Below, one piece after another: positions 32,125 through 44,280 of a DNA stretch of 64,000 bases. The DNA is taken from contig CM034392.1 in NCBI GenBank assembly GCA_019925095.2, forward strand, positions 16,463,387-16,527,386, in the 5' to 3' direction. A model generated the notes under the pieces. It was not told the DNA's origin. It saw only the letters and a program-made list of their open reading frames with translations, and searched no databases. This DNA is from Dendrolimus kikuchii (taxonomy: Eukaryota; Arthropoda; Insecta; Lepidoptera; Lasiocampidae). Position 1 is the stretch's first letter, and each line of letters opens with the position of its first letter. The translations under genes were made by a program, and so were the position numbers.

Positions 32125-32201
<77 letters not shown>
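32104..32201. repeat. GTAT tail merging into long TA microsatellite
   Basis: About six GTAT units (32104-32128), then about 36 TA units to 32201. The GTAT part belongs to the LINE tail; the TA tract probably expanded from it. Confidence 0.93.
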
Positions 32202-32204
<3 letters not shown>

Positions 32205-34415
32205 GGTCTAGATGCATTGAACGCGACTAAATTAGTAAGTTCCCAGTCAGAAACTGTCTCTAAAGTTACATTCAACCGCTCTACCATTGCCACTGATTCA
32301 TGTAACGATAAACAGGAAACTATTATCCTAAGTAGGAAAATTAATATGTAAAAGGCGACCAGAATAAAGTTAAAAGAACTTTATAATAATAGGTGGTTTA
32401 TTTATAGAACAAGAATAGTCTGCATGGGTGGGCTGGACAATCAAATTTAACTACTCCAACACCTGATTCTAATTTAATGTCTAATGTATTCATCAGTATT
32501 CAATGAACACTATGAAACTAAAGATACTCGTATAGTGTACAGTTAAATGGAATGGCGATTATAAAACACGCCATAATTAGAACTGCTGTTTATTGAAATT
32601 TGAAGGGTAAAGTTTTACATGCTTGTTCGTTCGTGTAAACTTCAGATATGTAAAAACTATCCAATTTTCCTAGATTCAAATTATGCTGTGTCTATTTTTG
32701 TTATTGCCCATAGCTATATGCGAAGTGTCATGACAATCGACTCTTCCTTCTCCTTCACTTGTGTAAACTTCGGATAAATGGGAATCCCCTGTCCCGGAAT
32801 AAAAATGATATGTTTATCCCGTTAACGAAATTACCATCGTAATATGAACAAAGAAACATTCAGACAGCAAATCATCCATATTTTTAATAATTTAACACGG
32901 GCCTGGCAAATAAAGATATTAAAAATATGATCACCTATTGAATAATTACTGACTGGCACGTCCAAAACAAGACCCAACACAGTATTTGTTTGGGATGCTT
33001 CGATTTCGAATATCTCACGTTTCTCAATGCACTAGTCATCCATTCTAAAATAACTCATAAACATGTTAAGCTAATATAAAGAGTTAAGTTTTGGATTAGG
33101 GAAAACTAAAACAAAGATAATTTATATAATTGTTACTCTTCCAGGAATCTTCGTTACTCAGAATAACACAAGTAAATGGCTCAATTAAAACAATGCTCGC
33201 ACAATAAATCCTTTTTAGACATGTTATGATACTAGCGTGTTCTCGAAATCTCAACCTAACTGACTTAGTTCATGACTAGTGACCGCTCGTGATTTTATTC
33301 GTATTTTATTTCCAATTCCTGTAGGGATTAACAATATTTACATATTTGGAAGTCGGCCGTTTAGGCCGGCCGCCGCCGTATCTTTAATAATCAATGCAAA
33401 TGTCACGCCTGTTAATTTTCTGTTCATGAACTTGCAGATGGAATGGCTTCAAAGATATTGGTGTATGTTGCGTGTATTCACGCGGAAAGTGAAAGATAGA
33501 TTAGTATATATTTTAAATTAATTTAGTGCCACATTTTTAATAATTTCACAATGTATACTACTTCGATTTTATATATACTAAGCACAAACAATTATTAATT
33601 TATAAACACACACAGAAACACACACAGACACACACACACACAACATACTTTCTAGCCCACTTGTGAAAGTTTTGTAACTACAAAAACTTCATAATACATA
33701 GTTAATTTCTAACGAGTGCTTTCCAACCGACCTCGTTCGACCGAATTTCACATCTGTTTCCTGCACACATTTTCCCATATACCCTGATTATTTCAAAAAC
33801 CAATTTTTGAGATTCAAGCAGGGAAGATCTAAACTTACGTTGACATACATACAGATTGTAGTTTCAGATTGTTTCATTATCATCATTTATTCTAAATAAA
33901 ATTCGCCTTTTTAGGGTTTCGTAATTAAATGACAAAAATTGTGCATGCAAGTTGCCCGCACAAAATACTACGAAATGATCGGATACGCTTGACGGATTAT
34001 TAAAAATGTTTCCATCATAAAACTATAATATGTTGCCTGCATCTCATAGTCGATTTTTTCTTTTAATAAAAATATAGACTAGGCCGATAGAATTTATATA
34101 CTAGTAATTTCAGCATCCAGAAAATATTCGCCATATGAGGTCATCTTTATAAATATTGCGGTCACATGTTAAGTACGTACACGGGTTTATTGCCTCAGTT
34201 TTATATTTAAAGTGACTTGAAAACGAGACGTACACTTATTTGGATTACAATGGAAGACAGAGGCCAAATCAATTCACTTTATGAGAAAAGTGTCTTCGTT
34301 TATTTCTATTTAAACAACGATTACAACACCTACAGTCGTGTACTTAAATGGAAGTATAAAAATCTAGAAGCAAATTAGTCCACATTGTTAAAACAATAGA
34401 ACTTAGAAGCGAGTT
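32202..34415. other. No gene supported
   Basis: Helitron-like words (acttcggataaatgggaatc, cctgtcccggaataaaaatg) occur at 32620-32830 without clear ends. A short CA-rich microsatellite lies at 33608-33643. The small frame at 33279-33521 has no domain. Confidence 0.4.
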
Positions 34416-34417
34416 GA

Positions 34418-34665
34418 GTAGTTTGCCAGGTGGTAGGGTATTTGCCCGACTGGATGGCTACCACCCCTGGTCTAGAGTATGCCGCCATAACCACCTTGAG
34501 TTGTGTCCGGCATTAGTGGCCAGGTTCCAGTCTCCTTTAAGAGAGCAGCAGCGCATTTGTAGCACCTTTGGTGTTGCAAATGTCCATAGGCGACGGTGCC
34601 CTCTTTCCATCAAGTGGGCCGTCTGCCTGTCTGCTGAACTCCTGCAATAAAAAATAAATAAATAA
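34418..34665 (+). mobile_element. SINE-like element, 5'-truncated
   Basis: It starts within the family at gccaggtggtagggtatttg and runs to gccgtctgcctgtctgctga and an AATA-rich tail. Nearly the same sequence as 23300-23530. The open frame 34414-34650 crosses it and is not a gene. Confidence 0.85.
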
Positions 34666-35760
34666 AAAGTGATTGGCTTGCTGATACATTTAAGGCGTTA
34701 CTATTTATAAGAGATTACCATGCAGCTTTGCTCGTGTAAACGTATTCGTCTCCTCTGGAAGCTGCCAAATTTTCTGCAATCAAATATGCCTTGTTTACAC
34801 CCCAGTATATATATGCATATATATGTTGAGGTTTTCAAGTATGCCCCTATGGTCCAATCCGAAATTATAAGATATAGCGAAAAATATTCAAGAGTTTCGG
34901 GGCGGATTTTGGTAAAAACTAAAGTGGTAGGTATTATTAAATTTATGAAATGCCCTTCATAGACAAGAACGACTACCTACGTTATATCACCACCCTACAC
35001 CCTTGGCGAAAATCACCCGAGAGCAGCTCTGTACACAGAGAAACCCACTTAACGTAGCATATGCCATGAGTGACGTTTACTCGGAGATATATCCGAAAAC
35101 CAGTCTCGCTCCCCGGAACTGAAACCGTATTCACAAAAGTTCATAGCCAATAACCTTCCCAATACCTTTTATCTGACGCACACGCAGTTAGGAAAGGAGA
35201 CCCTCTAAAACTAGGCTGTGGCAAGGGCGAAGGGTCATGCGTTCAAACGATAAACGAGGCCTAGGGACTAACATTTGAGACAGTGGTTATTGTGAGGTCC
35301 AGATCCAAGAAGATGGACCTTTACAAGACCATCCTTCATGCGGTTGCGGCTATCTCTCGGCATGCCGGCAAATATATCTACTAAACAGCCTTATGCGAAG
35401 AGGACGCCGCTGCCGCCGTCGTCCTCAAAGCGGAGAAAGCCACGACCGTCGACAATAGGGACTACAAATTCAAATGGCGATACGAATGAAAGATAAGACG
35501 GTAGTCCAGCTTCTAATAGAGACAAAACACACAAAATCCCATTAAATCACAAATCATTCGGCAAATTATACATCAGTCAATAATCAATATTAATTATAAA
35601 ACCCAACCAAAATAAACATCAATAGAAATTACACCTAAAAAGGCACAACAGTAACACATGAACGCTCAGTTTAAACATTTATACCCTATTCGCACACTTA
35701 ATAACACAAAACAACATACAATCCAACAACTATATATACTATGATTAGATTTATATATTA
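34666..35760. other. No gene supported; GC-richer unclassified patch
   Basis: 34990-35480 is GC-richer than its surroundings (for example gaggacgccgctgccgccgt) and may be a decayed retroelement or a lost exon, but no frame longer than chance remains. The forward frame at 34720-34962 matches nothing I know. Confidence 0.4.
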
Positions 35761-35989
35761 CTAGCTGCCCGCGGTTTCACCCGCGTGGTGGTGGAAAATC
35801 GTTATATTTTGGATAACTAAAGATTAATTAAAGATAATTTGGATATGTGTTATTCTGATGTATAACTTATATTACTGTAAAGTTTCATCAAAATCCATTC
35901 AGTAATTTTTGTGTAAAAGAGTAACAAACATACGTCCATACATCTATACATCCATTCTTACAAAATTTCGCGTTTATAATATTTATAGA
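35761..35989 (-). mobile_element. Short Helitron, reverse orientation
   Basis: It begins CTAGCTGCCCGCGGTTTCAC with the hairpin gcccgcggtttcacccgcg region, contains catcaaaatccattcagtaa and gtaacaaacatacg, and ends tttataatatttataga. It lies between A and T. 229 bp, noncoding. Confidence 0.82.
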
Positions 35990-38284
35990 TGTTATAGAGA
36001 GACAGAGATATGGCTAGTTCAATAATACGGGACGTTTTTAGTCCCATACTTTTATTTCCTAAATTTAGTATGCAAAGTGGTCAGAGATCAAGGTTTTTAT
36101 TTAAATAAGCTGAAGTTTTGTGGGTCAGACAAAATATTAGTAAACTAAAGGACACCTCAACACAACAAGTCATCAAACAAATGTCACACACTAATAATAA
36201 ATTAAAAACTTTCAAGCGTGTAATAATCAATACATTTATAAATTAAATTCAAGTAAAAAAGGTACAGAACAGAATCCATAGATTTGTTAAAACGAAATTA
36301 ATTTCTGAACAATCGACCACCCATTCTGATCAGACAAATAGGAAATGAATCAGCGGATTGAGGAAAAAGAACGCATACGTTACTATTACACCAACCCAGA
36401 GATAGTGAAGCTTGTAAGGGTCAATTTCAGCTTTAAGGAACGTTAAACATCAAACTAAGGGAAAGTGTTGAATGACAAATATTAAAATTTAAATCAATCT
36501 TATTTCTATTCAGCTACATTAAGAAAACTGCTACCATTTATTTTTAATGTGTGTACATAATTTTCAATTATGTGTATGCCTTCGTAATTGGAGATTTCCG
36601 TGCAGGGTCGCCCGCATAAATTCAAGTCTGTATCCCGCGCTACATACCTTTTCCTAAACAAAAAACATGTGGTATCATCATCATTTTAGATATAAAATAT
36701 CCAAGTCCTATTAAAGTTAGTGAAGAACAAACATAGTATTTAAATTTATAATACTATGATTTGTATTCGAGTATGTATTAGAAATTTAAGTGAAGGATAT
36801 TTTATGTAGTAAACTGCTTACCGCCTCTTGTTTTAACGACATGAATTTTTATTGTATCCGGAAAATACGAATATTTTCGTGTTTTAAATATACAATGCAT
36901 AAATGTAAAAATGCCAGAATACTTTGGAAGTAAGCAGGCAATGACCTTTTTATTCAAACTTCACTAATATTACGAGTATTAAAGTCGTCTTTTTACAAGT
37001 GCTGATTTTTACACTTTAATTCGTATTCATCAGACACTATAGAAATTCGAGAGATTTCTAATACTCTAACGGTATGTTATTTATAATGGGAGTGCAATTT
37101 ACAATTAATCGCTAATAAAAAAAATCGGTTAAGTGTTACAAATGTGAGAGTGCTTTTGATTTACCGTTTGTACCTTTTTCACAGTCTTGAAAGTCAGCCG
37201 CCGTTCGTTAAATTTGTACAAACAAGTATTCCTCACAGACTGAAGATGAATATCAATTAAACCACAAAATATATCTGTCAGTAATGTCTAGCAAAGTTTC
37301 ACACGACTGCGATCGCACATTCCTAACTAAAATGCTCAACGTGCAGATGAACGGCCAGGAAAACAAAATTGTAAATCTTATAATAATAGCGTTCACAATG
37401 AACGAAGTCAGTTTAGACAGTATTAAAGTTAAAGGAAGGCTTCTGGGCCAAAGAAATGTAATGAGTAGAGATATGGCTTAAAAAGCGTTATATATTTCTA
37501 TTACAAAATGGAAAACATTAGGCACAATAATCGATTTATGTACCTATATTAATCTCAATAATTGACAATATGAAAACACACCCCAAGATTAATTCATTCA
37601 AAACAACTAAACCTAATATAACTATAAAATATATCAATATAATAAAAAGAAACTTAAAACCACTCTCGACTTTTTTACAATCCGGGCTCAACAATGTACG
37701 AATCCATCCATCCATCTTCTATGTTACACACATGAATGATAGTAACATAGAACTTCAAATTAAGTTTATCCTTTAGACCAAATAAAATAAAATTCAGACA
37801 GACACCAAAAGCTCAACTGAATTTAAGTTGGTTGATTTGTAATATTGGTAATTTCTATTATAGTATTCGCATTCGCGTACGCTGCGCTGAATGACCGGTC
37901 TACGTCCGAGGTCACGCTGAATATGCAACGCCACGGGTTTAAATATTAATAGGCAGCTTCTTAAAATACTCCTTATTCGACAATGAAACCGATAATCGAA
38001 TGTAAATAAGATGTTAATGGTGGCCGAAGTCGGAGCGGGGCGATTGGCACCACGCTGATTTCGAATAGCTACGCACTGTGTATGTACAGACTATCTTTGC
38101 TTTCCAAGCTTTTAAAAATTTACAAGGTTATAAATATAAATTAAATAGCAGCAGGATTGAACCACCACCCTTGAAGAGTTTGGGAAGAACTAGGTTTTTT
38201 TTTATATTTTACAATTTTTTATAGGATTAATTTACTAGGCTGCACAATTTGTGCCTTACTTCTATTAGTTATATTTTGACTTCG
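35990..38284. other. No gene seen
   Basis: AT-rich. Small frames at 37284-37481 and 37570-37776 are unsupported. A non-repetitive, GC-richer stretch at 37865-38095 (gcgtacgctgcgctgaatga, aagtcggagcggggcgattg) is unexplained. Confidence 0.4.
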
Positions 38285-38715
38285 TTTACGCTTGACTTGA
38301 AATTCCCACGGGATTCCCAGGACACAAAATACCGCAGCATTTGAAAGAGAATGTAAGTTATCGTTTTAGTGTAAACTCTGTCGGAATAAGCTAATCTTTA
38401 TGTACCCGAACAACTATAAACTGCTCCCAGGAAAGCGGGACTCCCGAGACAAAAAATATAACACATTTTATTACATTAATTTTGCTATCGGTTAGTAAGA
38501 GAATCACATTGGAATTCGAAATTTGTTTTTGATCTGGACATTTTAAATCATTCCAAGAAAAAATCGCGCAGGATTCCCAGGATAAAAAGTAGTCCAGAGT
38601 TTAAATCTAAGAAGTAGCTGTAATTTTTACGTGAATCCCGAACAAACAGACAGACAAACCGACAAACAGACAAGAAATCTAAAGCAACGTTTTCCCTATC
38701 GTTTATATAGTCTAA
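38285..38715. repeat. Degenerate tandem module of Helitron-like words
   Basis: Three imperfect copies of a unit containing cgggattcccaggacacaaa, gcgggactcccgagacaaaa and gcgcaggattcccaggataa. It ends with a run of cagacagacaaac words, and ttatatagtctaatctag. Similar words at 63890-64000 suggest a family. Ends not defined. Confidence 0.55.
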
Positions 38716-40655
38716 TCTAGTTAGGTTTTTTAAATAGCTTCAATGTACAGACGCGGCAAGTTTAGAATTTTTTAATATTATAAATATTCAAAGTATGTAT
38801 ATTATTGCTTGTTTATTAAACGTTATAATTAAAAATCTTTTGGTATGACAATAAATATGGACCCAGCTCCTTCACAAAACAACAGTCTCCTTAATATTAG
38901 ACAATATATTATTATTTGAATTATCCTTTTAAGTGTCCAAATTCAGACGAACACATGCCCTCAAATTACTATTTATTTATTTGACGAGCTTCCCGCGATC
39001 GAGGTCAATCCGTAACCGCATAGGTCTTTGAACTTTTCGAAATGGTATTTATGGAATTTAATCAAAAATGATCTCCACTGAGATAATATTGGCGGTGGTC
39101 AACCAAAAATGAGAACAAAACCCGAATACTGATCTACATTTCAACTACAAGAGAAAGTTTTCAAAAGGTTAACAACCTCACTTCGGTAGTGAATTCTAAG
39201 TTTTACGAAATAATTTACGTTTTTAGTTAAGTTCATAAATTATCAATTCAAATTAATAAAAAACATATTTCGGTGTAAAAATAAGCTAAAAACGTAGGGG
39301 GCAATAGCCGAATAAGCTTTTCAAAGGTTAATATGTTACAAATGAATTCATCTAAACGTTGAAATTTCGTGAATTTACTTAAATTGTAATAATCAACTTA
39401 TCCGGTAGTCAATTATACGCCTACGAAAGTTAAATGCGTCAAAGCCAGAAAGCTATCTAATTCAAATGAACTATCTATTTGCAAATCAAGTATGCTTTTG
39501 ATGCTTAGGAAATTGATAGAAATTTTAAATGAGCTTTACGTAACTCTCCAGAGAATGCTTATGTAGCTTAGCGTTCAAATATATGCTTAATCAGCATTGC
39601 CAACAACTGACATTTATTAAGTGACTAAAAAATAATACAAATTAATCCAACTATGAGTAAACGAAATTGATTGCCTATTTATTGTATTTAAGTATTTAAT
39701 TACTAAACACGCAATTTACGAAATCACGAAAGATAACGAAGACGATAAATCATTTATTTCTACATATCTATAAAGACAATTCATTGTTTTAAATGTGATA
39801 CATATTGGAAGGAAGGGGATTCTTTGATCAAACCATACATTTTATAGGACGAACATTTTTTCGAATAATTCAGATAAATATCTTGATATTTAATTTAAAA
39901 AAAAACCAGTTAGTAATATATTCTCGAGAATCATCAAATCGACATATTTTATCCCTACTGTTAGCTACCATAATCGAAAATGTTTGTAAGAGAAAAAGTT
40001 GGGCGTCTCATCAAAATAAAGCTACTTACGGAAAATTAGCTTGATAGTAATTAATCACTAGCGAAAATGGACGGTGGATCCTGGACTGTAAAGTTTGTAT
40101 TGTATATTGCTGAATTATTGTTAAAAGTAATTAGGTACCTACGGTACTTACATTAGATGGAATCTGTGTTACTGGCACCTACTATCTCTACTGATTAAAA
40201 TCGACTTCATCCGCTAAACAATTTACATCACTATGAACTTCAACGAAATTTTAAAAAATTGTTTGAATGACACAGAACTGAAGATACGACGACATTCAAT
40301 GACTCAATTATATGTTTACATGCATCACTGTGGTAAGTAACTAAATCGAAATTAAGAGACGGAAATGAACTGTGTAATATCAGTATTATAATCCAAGGCG
40401 TTGATGTTTAGTCAACTAATATGCTCATGAAAATTAAGAAGTCGTGATTATCACTTTTTGAATTTAAAGAAAACATAGTAACGAAATCAGCACATCCAAA
40501 GTACCGATGCGTGAAACCATCATTTTGCCTTAGAAAAACGTTCATCCATTTTAACAGGGAAACATGAATCCAGACTTAGACCAATTATGCCCTGACAGCG
40601 ATAAATAATAAACACATGATTTCAATCAATCGGATCCCAATGATTACAATTTCAC
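38716..40655. other. No gene seen
   Basis: AT-rich, apparently single-copy within the window. The frame at 39805-40044 has no known domain. Confidence 0.45.
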
Positions 40656-40659
40656 CGCT

Positions 40660-40860
40660 AGTCTATATATAGCCCCTCCGGATTGTCCATTGTAGCGGAC
40701 GAGTGAGCAATCACGCTGATTGAATCGAGTGGGCCACGACTCCGGCGCCGTCACCACACGCCTGACAGAAGTGATACACAATCTACAAATCACTCAGAGG
40801 AAACAACTTCAAATCATCAAATAAAATTCTATTTCAACTATCAGCGTAGTGTTAGTAAAA
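40660..40860 (+). promoter_or_regulatory. Possible TATA promoter with untranslated first exon
   Basis: ctatatatagcccc at 40663-40676 resembles a TATA box. About 30 bp downstream is gtccattgtagcgg, where transcription could start. The following 160 bp are GC-richer and single-copy in the window (gtgggccacgactccggcgc). They contain no long frame, and end near 40858 at ttagtaaaa, a weak possible splice donor. This is a guess from base composition and spacing only. Confidence 0.3.
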
Positions 40861-41317
40861 ATTAATGTAATTTATAAATCTAATGTGAAATTCAAACACA
40901 TCGGTAATCAAAAAAAAGGTCACTTTTGGGTCAGTCCACGCACAATGAAGGATTCTGTAGAGAGGACCGACGTCCAATACTTTTTCATTTGCGTATGATC
41001 CGTCAAAAAGCTTTAATGAAAAATATTTCATATGTTAGAAACTACTTAACGAGTCATGTTCTGACTAATGTTCTTTGAAAGTATATTGTTAACACTTGAG
41101 TTATTTTTTCTTTTTCCATTTCATTAAAGTTCAAAAATTAGACGAAGGCATACATAAATTAGGAATTGACACACATTATAATTTTAAGGCCTATCCGTGT
41201 CTACACTAAAAAAACTTTTCCCCAGTCACATGGGTGGCAATCCTTAATTTTTTTTTCTCGGTTTCACTACATCGTTGTCTAGTAGCATATGTTTATCTAC
41301 AATACACCAATTATTTG
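40861..41317. other. No gene seen
   Basis: AT-rich DNA leading to the SINE. The frame starting at 41234 runs into the SINE. Confidence 0.45.
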
Positions 41318-41898
41318 TGTAGGAACGGAGAAAGAATAAAAATTTCTGCGGCCAGACGGCTTGTCTTAAGAGGCGACAAGACAACCCACAGCCAGGTGGT
41401 AGGGCATTTGCCCGTCTGGATGTCTACCACTCTGTATCTATACACTGTCTAGAGTATGCCGCCATAACAACCTTGAGTTGTGTTCCGGCATTAGAGGCCA
41501 GGTATCAGTCTCCTTTTAGAAAGAAGAAAGAAAGAAAGAAAGAAAAACATTTATTTAGAACTACAGCACAAATGAGAATACATTACACAACATAAATAAA
41601 TAAATGTACAATGTAACATGCAGTAAAAAAAAACAAGCAAGTGTAGCTCTAAATTGGTCCTAGCTCAGCATCTTTCTGGTTAAGTTACCCAGCACTAATC
41701 TTCCGCTAGGGCCATTCAAGTGACATACACAGACAGACACTGAAGCTAATAAAATACAAAATGAAAAGAGAGCTTTTAGAGAGCGGCAGCACATTATTAA
41801 TAAGTGCTCTGGGGTTAAACATTCCATAGGTCCATAGGCGATGGTAACCGCTTTCCATCAGGTGGGCCGTCTGCCTGTCTGCTGAACTCCTACAATAA
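41318..41898 (+). mobile_element. SINE-like element split by a second insertion
   Basis: The 5' part (41318-41520) begins tgtgtaggaacggagaaaga and breaks in agtctccttttaga. The 3' part resumes at 41773 with cttttagagagcggcagc and ends in gccgtctgcctgtctgctga plus an A run. The family consensus seen at 23215-23540 is continuous across this point. Confidence 0.82.
41521..41772 (-). mobile_element. 252-bp retroelement tail inserted in the SINE
   Basis: It is flanked by cttttaga at 41513-41520 and 41773-41780. It begins on the forward strand with AAGA/AAAG repeats and aacatttatttagaacta, which on the reverse strand is ...taaatgtt followed by a CTTT repeat tail, a common LINE or SINE 3' end. Internal sequence is not coding. 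Confidence 0.7.
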
Positions 41899-43177
41899 AA
41901 AAAACCTTCCTACGAAATTTTATCCTTTTGGGGAAAATCATTTGACATGTGTAGACAGACGGAGCGGACGAACATGACGATTCTAGTGTTGTCAATTACT
42001 AAAATTAGTAAGAAATATAAACAAATGTCCGACAAACCTATAATAAATAAGTTTCTGAGCACCTCTCGGCCAAGGTTATAAACATTCTGACATGCAACAG
42101 ATCAGAAGTCAAAATACAACAAGCTGTAATATAAGCACGCGTCGGGGTCGTGGGTGTCCATGCGCATCATTTTATGTTACAGATGAGAGCTTGTCACGCC
42201 CAATTATATTATAACCCATATTTAACCTCAATTGATTAACGATCACTCATTTTCACACTATGCTACGCACTTATATCAATTATGTGGACATTTTATGACC
42301 CAGATTCATTTTATAATCACCATTGTTTAAGATGCCTGTGACATCTGGTAATATAAAACTTATCTAACAGATCATAAACGTGTTAATGTAGGCGACGGTT
42401 GTAGAAGGTAACAACTGCCATATATCAGGAAACTTTTACAAACGTCCTCACGAAATTGTCCTTCACCGTTATAGCACGTGTAATAAGGGAGCGGACATAT
42501 GTTACAATAAATTCTAATATTTTTACATAATTATAAAAGAACAGGCGTTAAAATAATATCTGATCATCTAACGTTTTTAAATATTATGTTAGAAATAATG
42601 TTAATTACTTTTTAAATATTAATGCGCTATTTGACTTCTTTTTCCTGTACCTACTTATGAAGCCATAAGCGGGTATGCTCATACAAAATCTAAGAGGCTG
42701 CGACGTTCTGTAATTTTATGAAAAGTATCTCAGTTGATTTGACAGTCCGCTCCCCTAATATAATATGAAAATTGAGCCAAAAAATCTATATAAATGCATT
42801 ATTCTCTACTGTGAGAATTTGAACCTTTTTCATCGAAATGAGACGTGGCTGGCTTAAGCATCGTGCCAGTCCATAAACCATAAGTGTTCCGTATATATAA
42901 CAATAATAATGTAGTAGCTAGTATTTTTTAAATATTTTACTAAAGCCTAAAGAAATTTAGTTAATAAATATGTGAATAATAAGATTTATTGAGAAAAAAA
43001 TTTTTTTTAAATTTGTTTATAATTCAATTTTAGTTTTGTATATTTCATATTTCATTTCTTAAGCTAGATGTTATATATATTGTATTTAATTTAATTTTAT
43101 AATTACATTTAATTAGTTTACTGTGAATGTTGGTTTATGTACGTAAGTACTTGCAATTAATATAATATTAAATCCTT
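41899..43177. other. No gene seen
   Basis: AT-rich with no recognised family members. Confidence 0.45.
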
Positions 43178-43540
43178 CCACCCATTTTAATATTATATAA
43201 AATTATTAGAGCTAGGCATGTTTGCTGAAGAGTTTCTTGAGCCGCTTCTTCTCTTCAAGCCATAACATGTTGCGAAGCGGTGGTAAATTAGATTAGGCTC
43301 CCATAGAGTAAATAATAACCATAAACAAAATTAAAACTAAATAATTAAAATGAACAAGTTGGCGGTAGGCTAAATAAAACTTTAACAATACTCGTTGACA
43401 CTTGGCATCTTTGTCTTCCATGGTCACGGCCACTGAAAAGTGGCCGAAACGTCGGAATAACAAAAACCAAATAAACTTAGATAATTTACACAAATTATCT
43501 AAGCAAATAAATTACCGCACCTAAAACCGTTAAAACGTAG
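43178..43540 (-). repeat. Dispersed noncoding repeat, copy 2
   Basis: Opposite-strand counterpart of 25298-25615, with caccgcttcgca, ccgacgtttcgg and acgttttaacggttttag all present. It is slightly longer and contains tggccgtgaccatgg near 43425. Its acgttttaacgg end abuts the LINE remnant at 43541. Confidence 0.72.
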
Positions 43541-44280
43541 TTTTATTAAGTTTCTTGTTGATAATTTTTTCAATAATTTATGAAAAGGCTGGTAACTTTG
43601 AAATTGGACGATGGTTAGTAACACAATCACGGCTACCTGATTTATATATTGCACGTATAACTTTTTTTTTAATTTGGGAAATACACCATTTTTTAGGCAA
43701 TAAGTTTTCAATGTGGGTCAAGGGTGGTGTAATTATACCTTTGGCAATCTTCAGTAGTTTAGTAGGAATGAAATCTAAACCTGCTGTACTTTACATTTTT
43801 AGATTCATAATAAAGATTTTCTAATTCTCACGTACCAATCATGTCCATAGATTCAAGTGGTGGTACTCTTGTCCCGTCATTATTATTTTGATTATCTTTT
43901 ATTGTTATTTTTTCTGCTAAACCACTGGCTATGTTAACAAAATAATTATTAATTTTTTGAAATGACTAATCAGAGACGACTCAATATTAAGTAAATCAGA
44001 TAAAGATGATTTTTATTAACATTTCTGTTTGTTATTATGTCAATAACTTTCCATTTAATTTTTTGGTTATTAACGTATTTGTTTACTTGTCACTCTTTTC
44101 CTACGCACATTTTAGATGTTTTAATAAGTCGTTACAAAAGCTTTTGTATCTTGTGTAAATTATGTTCAGAGTCACGAATGAGGGATCTTTTTTACATTTT
44201 AATGTTTATACATTTTAATGCACGTTCAGCTTTATCTACAATTTTCTACACCAGAGTTCATTTCATACATTATTTTTGAA
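43541..44280 (-). pseudogene. LINE reverse-transcriptase N-terminal remnant
   Basis: Read on the reverse strand through several frameshifts and stops: a linker with INNYFVNIASGLAEKI-like words (43900-43950), then a segment near 43729-43795 reading GLDFIPTKLLKIAKGII, then LKNGVFP (about 43690), and a segment ending FHKLLKKLSTRNLI near 43570. These match the start of non-LTR reverse transcriptases (linker, then the 'G.D.I...LLK' motif, then 'F..G.FP..LK.A.V'). The catalytic YADD part and the C-terminus are missing; sequence after LSTRNLI is the dispersed repeat. Confidence 0.75.
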
